The notes: generated from the sequence alone by a model not told the origin. A DNA stretch of 18,208 nucleotides from CADEFX01 sp050260355 (GCA_050260355.1 JBLNBZ010000071.1:1-18208), one strand, 5' to 3'; numbered from the stretch's first letter, positions 1-9,152 are shown. Program-made: numbers and translations.

Positions 1-100
1 ATGCGAGCAGCACGCAGGCAATTCCGAAAAACAGAAGAGCGGCAAGCTTGGCGATCTGCCAGTGCCTGCCGCTCAACCGTTGTGCCGTCTGCAAGTCCAT
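1..100 (-). CDS. N-terminus of an exported or membrane-anchored protein, cut by the window edge
   Basis: Reading leftwards from an ATG at 100-98 gives 33 codons with no stop before the edge: a polar, basic start (MDLQTAQRLSGRHWQIAK) followed by a hydrophobic run (LAALLFFGIACVLLA). That is the pattern of a signal peptide or N-terminal membrane anchor. No other ATG, GTG or TTG lies between this codon and the in-frame stop upstream at about 149-151. The bases just before the ATG are C-rich on the coding strand, so there is no Shine-Dalgarno match, which lowers confidence. The family cannot be told from so few residues. Confidence 0.42.
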   Translation of the reverse strand, partial: MDLQTAQRLSGRHWQIAKLAALLFFGIACVLLA

Positions 101-336
101 GGGGAGGGAGCTTTGGGAGAGGTGCAGTTTTGACGTAACGTTCTGTATTCAATAACACCCCGTTAGTCTATTCTTTGGCGAACAGATGATTAACTGCGCG
201 ATCGGGACATTAATTCTTTGTTTATAGCCTCTAAGACTTCATTTATTTCTCGCGGACAATTTTATTGATCTTGGCGCGCAGGATCGTGCCGGCGACGGAC
301 GCGGCGCCGGGCGCCCGAACCGCTGGCATTGGGGGC
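101..336. other. Gene-free, partly AT-rich spacer
   Basis: Nothing here looks like a gene. Positions about 125-260 are visibly richer in A and T than the rest of the window, as expected of a promoter region for the leftward partial gene at 1-100. On the plus strand TTGACG (130-135) and TAACAC (153-158) are 17 bp apart, but no plus-strand gene follows. A short GC hairpin (GGCGC 303-307, GCGCC 311-315) lies just beyond the stop of the ThDP enzyme gene but has no adjacent T-run. Confidence 0.5.
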
Positions 337-1992
337 TTATGACTTGGCTGCAGCCCGGATCTGGGACAGCGTCTGGCGCGGCGTGAGCGCCTCCGGATCG
401 ATCTTGAGCTCGATGATGGCGGGGCGATTGGCGGCCAGCGCGCGCTCGAAGGCGGGCCGGAAGTCCTCGGTTCGCTCGACGGTCTCCCCGTGCGCGCCGA
501 AGCTGCGGGCATAGGCCGCAAAATCCGGATTGACCAGTGTGGTGCCGACAACCCGGCTCGGATAGTGCCGCTCCTGGTGCATGCGGATGGTGCCGTACAT
601 GCCGTTGTTGGCGATGATGGTCACGACGTTCACGCCATATTGGACGGCCGTCGCCAGCTCCTGCCCGGTCATCAGGAAGCAGCCGTCGCCGGCGAAGTTC
701 ACGACCGTTCTCATCGGATCGGCGAGCTTGGCGGCGATGGCTGCCGGCAGGCCATAGCCCATAGAGCCGGAGGTCGGGGCGAGCTGGCTCCGGTAGCCCT
801 TGTACTGGGTGTAGCGGTGCACGAACGCGGCGTAGTTGCCCGCGCCGTTGGTGACGATGCCACCCTCCGGCATCAGCTCGGATACCGTGCGCACGACCTC
901 CTCGAAGCGCACGGCGCCAGGGGTGGCGACCGGTGTGATGAAGGCCTCGTAGCTGGCGCGCAGCGCCTTGCGGTGGGCGCTCCAGGGCGTGGCGCGCGGC
1001 GAGGGGAGGGCCTCGAGCGCAGCCGCAAGCGTGGCTGCGGTCGCATTGATTGGCAGGTCGGCGCGATAGACCGAGCCCAGCTCGTCACCGGCAGGGTGGA
1101 CGTGAATGAGAAACTGGCTCGGGTTGGGGATGTTGAGCAGCGAGTAGGCCGAGGTCGTCATCTCGCCGAGCCTGGCGCCGACGACGAACAGAACATCGGC
1201 ACCCTTGATTGCGGCCGCGAGGTTCGGATCGAGCCCGATGCCCGCATGCCCGACGTAGCAGGGATGGCGATTGTCGATGTAGTCCTGGAAGCGGAAGGCG
1301 GCCGCGACCGGCATGTCGTAGCGCTCGGCGAAGGCCTCGATCTGCTTCTGGATGCCTTTGCTCCAGCCTGGCCCGCCGACGATCATCATCGGGCGTTGCG
1401 CTCGGGCCAGTGCATCCGCGAGCTGCGCCATGACCGCAGCGCTGGGCGCGGGCCCGGCGAGCCGTGCCGGCTTGGCATCGACGGCCTCGCCCTTGGACGA
1501 GAGCATGTCCTCGGGCAGGCCCAGCACCACGGGACCCGGCCGGCCGTTCTTGGCGACGTGAAAGGCGCGGCTCACGTACTCCGGGATGCGGCTGGTCGAG
1601 CGGATGACAGCGGCCCACTTCACGAACGAGGAGAAGAGCCGCTTGGTCTCGATCTCCTGGAACGCCTCGCGGTCCTCGTGCTTCTCGCCGGGGAGACCGA
1701 GGAACATGATCATCGGCGTGGAGTCCTGCTGCGCGATGTGCAGCCCGCTCATGGCGTTGGCAGCCCCCGGTCCGCGCGTGACGAAGCAGATGCCGGGCTC
1801 ACCGGTGACCTTGCCCCAGGCCTCCGCCATCATCGAGGCGCCGCCTTCTTGGCGGCAGATCACCGTGCGGATGCGATTGGAGTCGTGCAGTCCGTCGAGG
1901 GCGGCGAGGAAGCTTTCGCCAGGCACCGTGAAGGCGGCGCTCGCGCCTTGCGCTTCGAGCTGGTCGATCAGAATTTTTCCGCCGTGGCGCAT
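337..1992 (-). CDS. Acetolactate-synthase-like thiamine-diphosphate-dependent enzyme
   Basis: This 551-residue protein has the three-part build of the acetolactate synthase/pyruvate oxidase superfamily: an N-terminal pyrimidine-binding domain (about 1-170), a central domain (about 185-330) and a C-terminal diphosphate-binding domain (about 370-535). The glutamate that activates the cofactor is E49 in CRQEGGAS. The Mg/ThDP signature starts at GDG (435-437) and ends at NN (462-463). Such enzymes decarboxylate a 2-oxo acid and transfer or release the product. The substrate cannot be told from sequence. It is unlikely to be the biosynthetic IlvB, because no IlvN-type regulatory subunit or other branched-chain gene is nearby. 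The ATG at 1992 is preceded by GGGGAAG at good spacing. The gene is single and divergent from the cytochrome b561 gene. Confidence 0.9.
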   Translation of the reverse strand: MRHGGKILIDQLEAQGASAAFTVPGESFLAALDGLHDSNRIRTVICRQEGGASMMAEAWGKVTGEPGICFVTRGPGAANAMSGLHIAQQDSTPMIMFLGLPGEKHEDREAFQEIETKRLFSSFVKWAAVIRSTSRIPEYVSRAFHVAKNGRPGPVVLGLPEDMLSSKGEAVDAKPARLAGPAPSAAVMAQLADALARAQRPMMIVGGPGWSKGIQKQIEAFAERYDMPVAAAFRFQDYIDNRHPCYVGHAGIGLDPNLAAAIKGADVLFVVGARLGEMTTSAYSLLNIPNPSQFLIHVHPAGDELGSVYRADLPINATAATLAAALEALPSPRATPWSAHRKALRASYEAFITPVATPGAVRFEEVVRTVSELMPEGGIVTNGAGNYAAFVHRYTQYKGYRSQLAPTSGSMGYGLPAAIAAKLADPMRTVVNFAGDGCFLMTGQELATAVQYGVNVVTIIANNGMYGTIRMHQERHYPSRVVGTTLVNPDFAAYARSFGAHGETVERTEDFRPAFERALAANRPAIIELKIDPEALTPRQTLSQIRAAAKS

Positions 1993-2138
1993 ATCGCTTC
2001 CCCGTTGCTCGCGGTTCTTGTTGGGCGGCGTATTGTTAGGGGCCTCTATGGGTGTCGTGTAGTGAAATTTTTACGGGCGCCTCCGATTGGCCACCGTCGG
2101 CTACCATGCGGGGAAGGGACAAGGTGGGAGACGACGAC

Positions 2139-2846
2139 ATGAACGACCCGAGGCCCGAGCCGGCCAATGCCCACGTGCGTGCCTGGGATCTGCCGACGCG
2201 GCTGTTCCACTGGGCCCTGGTGCTGCTGCTGATCGGGGCCTACGTCACACGCAAGTACAGCGATACGCTGACGTGGCACATCTGGAACGGCTACGCCATC
2301 CTCGTGCTCGTGGTGTTCCGTGTGCTGTGGGGCTTCGTCGGCAGCTCCACGTCGCGGTTCGCCTCTTTCCTGTATTGGCCGTGGACATCGGCGCGCTACG
2401 GGCTCGATTTCCTGCTGCGGCGCCCACGTTTTTTCTTGAGTCACAATCCGCTCGGCAGCCTTGCGGCCTTTGCCATGCTCGGGCTGATCGCCCTGCAGGG
2501 CCTGCTGGGGCTTTTCTCCTACGACGATCACGACTCCATCGACGGCGGGCCGCTCTCGGGGCGCGCTGCTGCAGCGACCGTCGCCGCGGCGACCGCATGG
2601 CACCTTTGGCTGTTCTATCTGCTGCTTACGGTGATCGGCGTGCACATCCTCGCCAACATCCTTTACCTCGTGTGGAAGCGCGAAAACCTGATTACGCCGA
2701 TGTTCACGGGGCGGAAGCCTACAAAGCCGTTCGAGGACCAGCCCGAGGCCGAAATCGCGCCGGCGTGGCGGGCAATCGCGTGCCTGCTCCTTGCCGTGAC
2801 AATCGTCTTCGGGGGCATCATGCTTGCTGGCGGCAAGCCGTTCTGA
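2139..2846 (+). CDS. Cytochrome b561 / Ni-Fe-hydrogenase b-type cytochrome family membrane protein
   Basis: A 235-residue integral membrane protein of the bacterial b561/hydrogenase cytochrome b type, which carries electrons through haem b in the inner membrane. It opens with the family hallmark WDLPTRLFHW and has hydrophobic segments at about 22-38, 48-67, 105-127, 153-178 and 210-232. Candidate haem-ligand histidines are H24, H47, H155 (AWHLW) and H169 (GVHILAN), plus H102. The stretch VWKRENLITPMFTGRK after the fourth helix is also typical. I chose the ATG at 2139 because GGTGGGAG (2123-2130) sits 8 bases upstream. Longer in-frame starts at 2106 and 2052 would add an unlikely N-terminus. 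No hydrogenase or c-type cytochrome gene is present, so its electron partner is unknown. It is first of three plus-strand genes. Confidence 0.87.
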   Translation: MNDPRPEPANAHVRAWDLPTRLFHWALVLLLIGAYVTRKYSDTLTWHIWNGYAILVLVVFRVLWGFVGSSTSRFASFLYWPWTSARYGLDFLLRRPRFFLSHNPLGSLAAFAMLGLIALQGLLGLFSYDDHDSIDGGPLSGRAAAATVAAATAWHLWLFYLLLTVIGVHILANILYLVWKRENLITPMFTGRKPTKPFEDQPEAEIAPAWRAIACLLLAVTIVFGGIMLAGGKPF

Positions 2847-2910
2847 GCCGGACGGCGGGTTTCATGCTACAGATAACCTCAGCGGAGCAGGCAGCGGGAC
2901 TGGCACTGCG

Positions 2911-3405
2911 ATGAACCGTGTGGCCCTTCAGAGGCGGCTTGGAGAGCTCGTGCAGATGGAGCGCGCGGCCGAGTATCGCCAGTGGGCCTACGAGCGCCAA
3001 TGCGCGCTGCAGGCCGAGAAATGGGCGCTGCTGTGCGACCTCATGCGCGCCTCACCATTTCCGACGCGGCAGAGCCTCTCGAGGAGCGCACAATGGCGGG
3101 CGGCAGCCCAGCACCTGCGCGAGACATTGCCGCCGGGTGAGCTCATCGAGTGGGCCCTGCTGCAGGCCGATATCGCGCGCAATCACGAGCGGGGCGTGCG
3201 CGATCTGCGGCCGCACAAGGACGGCCCCTGCCATGCGCTGATCATGGACTATGCCGAGATGCGGCGAGACAAGGCGCGGGCCGTGTTGCGCTGGGCCGAG
3301 GCCGCCACGGCGAGCGGCGCCGACGTCGGCGGGAGACCGAGCCGCGTCTTCACGTCGGCTGAGCCGCAGCGGCCGCGCCGCAGCGAGCGGCTCTCACCCG
3401 AGTGA
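2911..3405 (+). CDS. Uncharacterised helical protein, 164 residues
   Basis: I do not recognise the family. The protein has no signal peptide or membrane segment and looks mainly alpha-helical. It is rich in Arg, Ala, Glu and Trp, with a charged helix-forming N-terminus (about 1-47), a second helical part (about 76-135) and a disordered, basic, Pro/Arg-rich tail (140-164). Cysteines are at 31, 42 and 107. The ATG at 2911 gives a sensible N-terminus but lacks a strong ribosome binding site. Longer in-frame starts would run into the end of the b561 gene. It lies 64 bases after that gene, and its stop overlaps the next start (TGATG), so translation of the next gene is probably coupled to it. Confidence 0.68.
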   Translation: MNRVALQRRLGELVQMERAAEYRQWAYERQCALQAEKWALLCDLMRASPFPTRQSLSRSAQWRAAAQHLRETLPPGELIEWALLQADIARNHERGVRDLRPHKDGPCHALIMDYAEMRRDKARAVLRWAEAATASGADVGGRPSRVFTSAEPQRPRRSERLSPE

Positions 3406-3860
3406 TGGACGTGCGCACGCTCGAGCGCCGTTCGGCGGTATGGCGCACCATGCTCAGCGTCTGCTCAGTGGCTCTCGGGAGCCAGCAGGCGATCGCAGCC
3501 AATGAAATCTACTGCGCGGTGCAGGACTCCAATCTCGATCTGAAGCTCATCGTATCGACTGATCCGCGCGGCGGCGATGCCGTCGTCCCTGGCTCGCTCA
3601 AGGGGACACTGCACATCTATCATCAGAAGGTCCCACGCGACCGGCGCACCTGGGCGCTCGAGGGGCGCACCCTCGCGCAGTACTGGAGCACGGGTGACGA
3701 GCTGAAGCTGCGCCTGATGCTGCGCAACGAGGACGATATTGTCGATCTGATCATCGAGACGCGGATGCGCCCGGGCACGGCCGGCGACTATGCCGGAGAC
3801 TTCAAGCTCGAGACCAACGACCCCGTGCGCGTGACCGGCCGCGCTGCGTGCTCGCGCTGA
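3405..3860 (+). CDS. Uncharacterised exported protein, 151 residues
   Basis: The first 32 residues form a likely Sec signal peptide: basic region (RTLERR), hydrophobic core (MLSVCSVALG) and an AxA-type cleavage site near A31/A32 (QQAIA-AN). The mature part of about 120 residues begins NEIYC and looks beta-rich, with alternating hydrophobic residues around 45-75 and 100-135. Its two cysteines (C37 and C149) sit near opposite ends and could form a disulfide in the periplasm. The family is not recognised. The ATG at 3405 overlaps the stop of the preceding gene by one base; a GTG at 3402 is the alternative. Being coupled to the b561 group suggests, but does not prove, a related envelope role. Its stop lies only 4 bases from the stop of the convergent dehydrogenase gene. 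Confidence 0.72.
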   Translation: MDVRTLERRSAVWRTMLSVCSVALGSQQAIAANEIYCAVQDSNLDLKLIVSTDPRGGDAVVPGSLKGTLHIYHQKVPRDRRTWALEGRTLAQYWSTGDELKLRLMLRNEDDIVDLIIETRMRPGTAGDYAGDFKLETNDPVRVTGRAACSR

Positions 3861-3864
3861 TCGG

Positions 3865-4616
3865 TCAGAGCCCGCGGCCGCCCGCCACGTCGATCGTCAC
3901 GCCGGTGATGTAGGAGGCCGCGTCCGAGCACAGCCACAGCACGGCTTCCGCCACCTCCTCCGGTCTGCCGCCGCGCTTCATGGGAACGCTCGGGCTGTGG
4001 CGCCCCACGCGATCCTGCTCGCCCGTCAGCTTGTGGATGTCGGTGTGAATGAGGCCTGGGCGCACGCCATTGACGCGAATGCCCTCGCCGGCGAGCTCCT
4101 TGGCGAGCCCGACGGTCATCGTGTCGACGGCGCCCTTGGACACGCCGTAGTCCACGCACTCGAAGGCGCCGCCGAGACGCGAGGCCATGGACGACATGTT
4201 GACGATCGCGCCGCCCCGGCCGCCGTGGCGCGTGGACATGCGGCGCACGGCCTCCTGATTGGCGAGGAAGGCGCCGACAAGGTTCAAGCCGAGCGTCCTC
4301 ATGAGCTGGTCGTAGCCGATGTCGACGAAGCGGGCATGCGGCCATAGCACGCCGGCATTGTTGAAGAAGGCGTCGAGGCGGCCGAACTCGCGGTCGACTG
4401 CGGCGAACAGCTCCTTCACCTGCGCGGCCTCCGACACGTCGGCCTTGATGGCGACGGCGCGTCCGCCGGCCTTGGCAACGTCTGCCGCCACGGCTTCGGC
4501 CGCCGCGGCATTGCGCGTGTAGTTCACGGCGACGTCATAGCCGCGCTCGCCCGCGAGCCTTGCCGTGGCCGCGCCGATCCCGCGCGAGCCGCCGGTGATG
4601 AGTAGGACCTTGCGCA

Positions 4617-4620
<4 letters not shown>
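3865..4620 (-). CDS. Short-chain dehydrogenase/reductase, YgfF-like
   Basis: A classical SDR of 251 residues: cofactor motif TGGSRGIG (9-16), NNAG (87-90), catalytic Ser in NMSSMASR (143/144) and the YxxxK pair Y158/K162. The order and wording of the second half (GGAIVN, ASRLGG, VDYGVSKGAVDTM, IRVNGVRPGLIHTDIH, PMKRGG, SYITG, DVAGG) closely resemble E. coli YgfF as I remember it. It should use NAD(P)H to reduce or oxidise a small alcohol or ketone; the substrate is unknown. The start ATG at 4620 overlaps the typA stop (ATGA), and a second ATG at 4617 directly follows, so it is probably translated from the typA transcript. A longer reading into typA is possible but would add 21 low-complexity residues. 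Confidence 0.88.
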
Positions 4621-6449
<1,829 letters not shown>

Positions 6450-6620
6450 GCGTCCCGAATCTTGATTGTGCGGTGCAAAAGGCTGCGCGGGAGGTAGCAC
6501 ACGGGGCGCGCGCTAGCCAGCGCCACAGGCCCGAGCCCATCCAAGGTCCGTTATCGTTGCACGGTTCCTGCACCGTCGAGGGTAGTTCTCAACGATTGTC
6601 CCGGAACAAGACGGTACGCC

Positions 6621-7154
6621 ATGTTCGAACGCAACAGGATCGACAACCCGCCGGAGCCGGGCGCCGTGCCGGTGGAGCTCACGCTCGCCGACGGGACGGT
6701 GGCCAAGGGCAAGCTGCTGGTGCCCGCGGGCAAGGCCCTGGCGGACCTCTTGAACGGGGCCGGGGGTTTCGTGGAGTTCGAGCCGTACGGCGGCGAGCGG
6801 CGGTTCTTGGCCAAGAGCCAGCTTGCCTCGGTGCGTCCCGTCGGCGTGCCCCGCGTGCCGAACCTGGCCGCGCGGGCGAGGGAGGCCGACAGCTTCGATC
6901 CGCACGCGGTTCTGGGCGTCCCCCGGGGCGCCGCCTGGGAGGATATTCGTCAAGCCTATCATAGGCTTGCCAAGGCCTACCATCCCGACCGCTACGCCAG
7001 CGCCGAGCTTCCGGCCGAGGTGATCGAATACCTCTATGCGATGGCGCGCCGGGTCAACGCCGCCTATGCTGCGCTCGAGCCGGCTCGCCAGATCCCGAAG
7101 CCCGCCGCCGCAGTCCGCGCGACGGCCGTCTATACAACGACGGCAGGGCTCTGA
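6621..7154 (+). CDS. J-domain (DnaJ-type) co-chaperone-like protein
   Basis: A 177-residue protein. Residues about 92-152 form a J domain: DPHAVLGV opening, helix II (WEDIRQAYHRLAKAY), the essential HPD triad at 121-123, then helix III (VIEYLYAMARRVNAAYAAL). J domains stimulate the ATPase of DnaK-type Hsp70. The N-terminal part (about 14-75) is a separate, apparently beta-rich region (PVELTLADGTVAKGKLLVPA, VEFEPYGGERRFLAKSQLASV) of the small kind seen in some alphaproteobacterial J proteins. There is no Gly/Phe region, zinc finger or CTD, so it is not DnaJ itself but a class C type with its own targeting domain. The start ATG has only a weak ribosome binding site. The last 20 residues look unstructured. 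Confidence 0.88.
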   Translation: MFERNRIDNPPEPGAVPVELTLADGTVAKGKLLVPAGKALADLLNGAGGFVEFEPYGGERRFLAKSQLASVRPVGVPRVPNLAARAREADSFDPHAVLGVPRGAAWEDIRQAYHRLAKAYHPDRYASAELPAEVIEYLYAMARRVNAAYAALEPARQIPKPAAAVRATAVYTTTAGL

Positions 7155-7229
7155 AAGCTTCGCGGAGTCTTGCTTTGACCGTGAGGAGGCTTCCGACGTT
7201 GATTGCGCAACGTGACGGAGGTTCACGGC

Positions 7230-7607
7230 GTGCTTGTTCGGGTCTGTCTCACTCTTCTGGTTATCGCCGCCGGTGCGGGCATGGCCTCAGCGCAAGAGGA
7301 ACGAGGCCGGCCCGGTGACTATGGCTACCGGCATCAGCAGTATCATCACAACGGTGTGATCGACGAGCTCAGGCGCAAGACCGGCAGGTCTTGCTGCGAT
7401 GGTGTCGGCGAGTGCCGGGCGACGTATGTCGACCTGCGGCAGAAACAAGCCTTCATTGATGGCAAGTGGTGTCCCCTTGGCGATGCGGCCGTGCGCCAGG
7501 ACATCACTCTGCCGGACCAGTTCGCCCTGGTGTGTGCGGGCACGGCGTCTTGGCCTCTGCACCCATGCCCGATCGTCTACTGCGTGGCGGTGGCGCCGGG
7601 ATCGTGA
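7230..7607 (+). CDS. Small cysteine-rich exported protein, 125 residues
   Basis: The protein starts with a clear signal peptide (MLVRVCLTLLVIAAGAGMASA, cleaved after A21). The mature part has seven cysteines (55, 56, 62, 81, 102, 113 and 118), including SCCDGVGEC and HPCPIVYC. That suggests a disulfide-stabilised periplasmic protein with one free or partner-bound cysteine. From memory, similar small proteins with a RSCCDG-type motif occur in Hyphomicrobiales; no function is known to me. I chose the GTG at 7230 because GGAGG (7217-7221) lies 8 bases upstream and the resulting signal peptide is normal. A TTG at 7203 with GAGGAGG at 7183-7189 would add nine residues and is the alternative. It faces the minus-strand gene ending at 7647. 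Confidence 0.75.
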   Translation: MLVRVCLTLLVIAAGAGMASAQEERGRPGDYGYRHQQYHHNGVIDELRRKTGRSCCDGVGECRATYVDLRQKQAFIDGKWCPLGDAAVRQDITLPDQFALVCAGTASWPLHPCPIVYCVAVAPGS

Positions 7608-7646
7608 GCGACCCGCGTCGCGTCACCGGCTCCGCTGCGGCGGTAG

Positions 7647-8468
7647 CTAGGCTCGGCTGCTCGTCGGTGAGCCAACCGGATCGCTGGCCGCCTGAACCGA
7701 GCGCCAGGGCTTGGCCGTGGTCTGCTCCTTGTCGAACAGCTCAGCCAGGAAGGCGTCGATGTCGGGATCGGGCGGCGTGACCCTGTCCTGGTGTTTGCGC
7801 TGGCGATCCTGCTGTGCCTGGGCCCAATGCGGGGCGCCCGGGGCCTTCGTTCGCCGGCCACCCATGTTGAGCAGCGGATTGTCCGGCTGCTCGAGATCCA
7901 GCTCCTCGAGGAAGCTCTCGCGCAGGGCGTAGAACGACTGCAGGATCGCATCGCGGGCGAGCTTGCGCTGACTCTCGGAGATGGTGGGGTTCTTGCGCGG
8001 GTCCAGGCTCTGCAAGGCGCGGCGCATGTCGTGCAGCGGCGCATAGGGATAAAGCCCGATGAGCTTGCGCGTCTCGCCGACGTTCCCATAGACCGTGCGC
8101 ATGTTGTCGATGGTCTCGGAGATGGCGCAGAACGCGGCGAGATACTGATCCTCGGTGGGCTTCTCGATCTGCGTGTATGTGAACAGGGCCGACTTCGCCT
8201 TGATGATGTCGCGCCATTCCTCTCTCAGCGCCTCGATGAAGCCGTGGCGCTTCTGGAAGACGCTCGCGACGTAAGCGGCGACCACGGTGATGAAGACCAG
8301 CGCCATGTCCCGCAGATATTCGTAGACGTCCTTGGCGAGCCCCTCGACCGTGCTGCCGGCAAGGCCCGGGATGTGGCCGGCAAGTTTCGCGGCCAGCGCG
8401 CCGAGAAGCACCAGCGACAGGATCCAGTAGGAGCGACGCAGCGTACGTCTGAGGCTCGAGCGCGTCAT
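7647..8468 (-). CDS. Uncharacterised protein with two N-terminal membrane segments
   Basis: A 273-residue protein. A basic start (RSSLRRTLRRS) is followed by TM1 (about 13-30) and TM2 (about 54-71), then a long, charged, mostly helical soluble part (72-205) and a Pro/Gln/Arg-rich tail (206-273) that looks disordered. The two segments with a short loop between them imply a cytoplasmic C-terminal domain, given the positively charged N-terminus. No known domain is recognised. Its ATG at 8468 has a strong GAGGGGG site that overlaps the stop codon of the upstream gene 9 bases away, so the two genes are very likely one transcriptional unit with coupled translation. The function is unknown; anchoring or sensing would be guesses. 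Confidence 0.78.
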   Translation of the reverse strand: MTRSSLRRTLRRSYWILSLVLLGALAAKLAGHIPGLAGSTVEGLAKDVYEYLRDMALVFITVVAAYVASVFQKRHGFIEALREEWRDIIKAKSALFTYTQIEKPTEDQYLAAFCAISETIDNMRTVYGNVGETRKLIGLYPYAPLHDMRRALQSLDPRKNPTISESQRKLARDAILQSFYALRESFLEELDLEQPDNPLLNMGGRRTKAPGAPHWAQAQQDRQRKHQDRVTPPDPDIDAFLAELFDKEQTTAKPWRSVQAASDPVGSPTSSRA

Positions 8469-8477
8469 TGGTCCCCC

Positions 8478-9152
8478 TCAATAGTCCGGCGTTGCGTTGC
8501 GCGGGCTGCCGAGCGCTGCCTCTGCCGTCGCGTGCATTTTCGGACGATATCGGGCTGAAAGTACGGCAACGATCGAGCGCGGTGTCAGAACCTCGACAGT
8601 CTGCTGCCTTGTCGCGGCAAGCACCTCCGCGTAGCCCGCGGGCGTCCAGGCGAGCAGGCGCCCCGCGTGGAGCAGATAGGCTCGGGGCCCCATGCGTACG
8701 AACGTCCCGTCCGGCAGCCCGGCGAGCTGGGATGTGTACGTGACCTTGCCGCCTCCGCGCCGGATCCGCTCCTCCTGCAGGCGACGGTCCATCTCGGGCG
8801 CGCTGGGGCGTCGCTGCAACTCGAAGGCGGCGCGCCACGCCTCGGCAAAGCGCAGCGCGTCGTGTCTGCGGCACTCGAAGCAGGGGCGGTGTCCTGCCGC
8901 CAGCGCAGTGGCCTCGTCGAGAAAGAACAGCTCGGTATAGCGGTTCGGACTCATCACGACGCGATGCCGTCCCTTGAACTCGAGCACGCAGCAGATCCAC
9001 GCCTTGGTCTTCCATCGCCGGGACGTGAGCTTGCGGTCGGCGGTATGCAGCGCACCGCCGCGGTTGCCGAACATGGTGCCGCGGGCCTCGCACGCGATGA
9101 TGTCGCCCTCAGGCGTGACACGGTTCTGGAGCGGCATCGGCCGATCTGCCAT
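8478..9152 (-). CDS. Conserved uncharacterised protein with an Ada-like GHRPCxxC motif
   Basis: A 224-residue protein, start ATG at 9152 (MADRPMPLQNRVTPEG); the longer reading to 9260 would cover the divergent gene's start. I remember this family (MPLQNRVTP..., GTMFGNRGG, RYTELFFLDEATALAAGHRPCFECRR) only as a conserved protein without assigned function. The part FFLDEATALAAGHRPCFEC (76-94) resembles the second half of the zinc-binding domain of the DNA-repair protein Ada (FF...EEAxAAGFRPCKRC). A second cysteine pair, C54/C55 in WICCVLEF, could complete a metal site. The Ada first pair is not seen in its normal spacing, and there is no methyltransferase domain. It is 9 bases upstream of the two-TM gene and only 31 bases from the divergent enoyl-CoA hydratase gene. 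Confidence 0.82.
   Translation of the reverse strand: MADRPMPLQNRVTPEGDIIACEARGTMFGNRGGALHTADRKLTSRRWKTKAWICCVLEFKGRHRVVMSPNRYTELFFLDEATALAAGHRPCFECRRHDALRFAEAWRAAFELQRRPSAPEMDRRLQEERIRRGGGKVTYTSQLAGLPDGTFVRMGPRAYLLHAGRLLAWTPAGYAEVLAATRQQTVEVLTPRSIVAVLSARYRPKMHATAEAALGSPRNATPDY

Noticed and set aside
1..138. A 45-codon plus-strand reading frame starting at base 1
   Set aside because: It is rich in Arg and Ser, has no ribosome binding site in view, and the minus strand here reads a proper signal or anchor peptide.
303..315. GGCGC-CGG-GCGCC hairpin after the ThDP gene, considered as a terminator
   Set aside because: The stem is short and there is no adjacent T-run on the minus strand.
490..2142. 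A 550-codon plus-strand open frame opposite the ThDP enzyme gene
   Set aside because: The minus strand encodes a complete enzyme with all motifs. The opposite frame reads Arg/Gly/Ala-rich nonsense without domains, a usual effect of high GC.
2046..2645. A 199-codon minus-strand open frame over the b561 gene
   Set aside because: It is polar, Gln/Pro/Arg-rich, lacks features and overlaps a clear membrane protein on the other strand.
7608..7621. GCGAC-CCGC-GTCGC hairpin between the convergent genes, considered as a terminator
   Set aside because: A 5-bp stem in GC-rich DNA is expected by chance, and no T-run follows.
7741..9093. A 450-codon minus-strand open frame crossing two genes
   Set aside because: It is out of frame with both the Ada-like gene and the two-TM gene, each of which has better starts, spacing and protein features.
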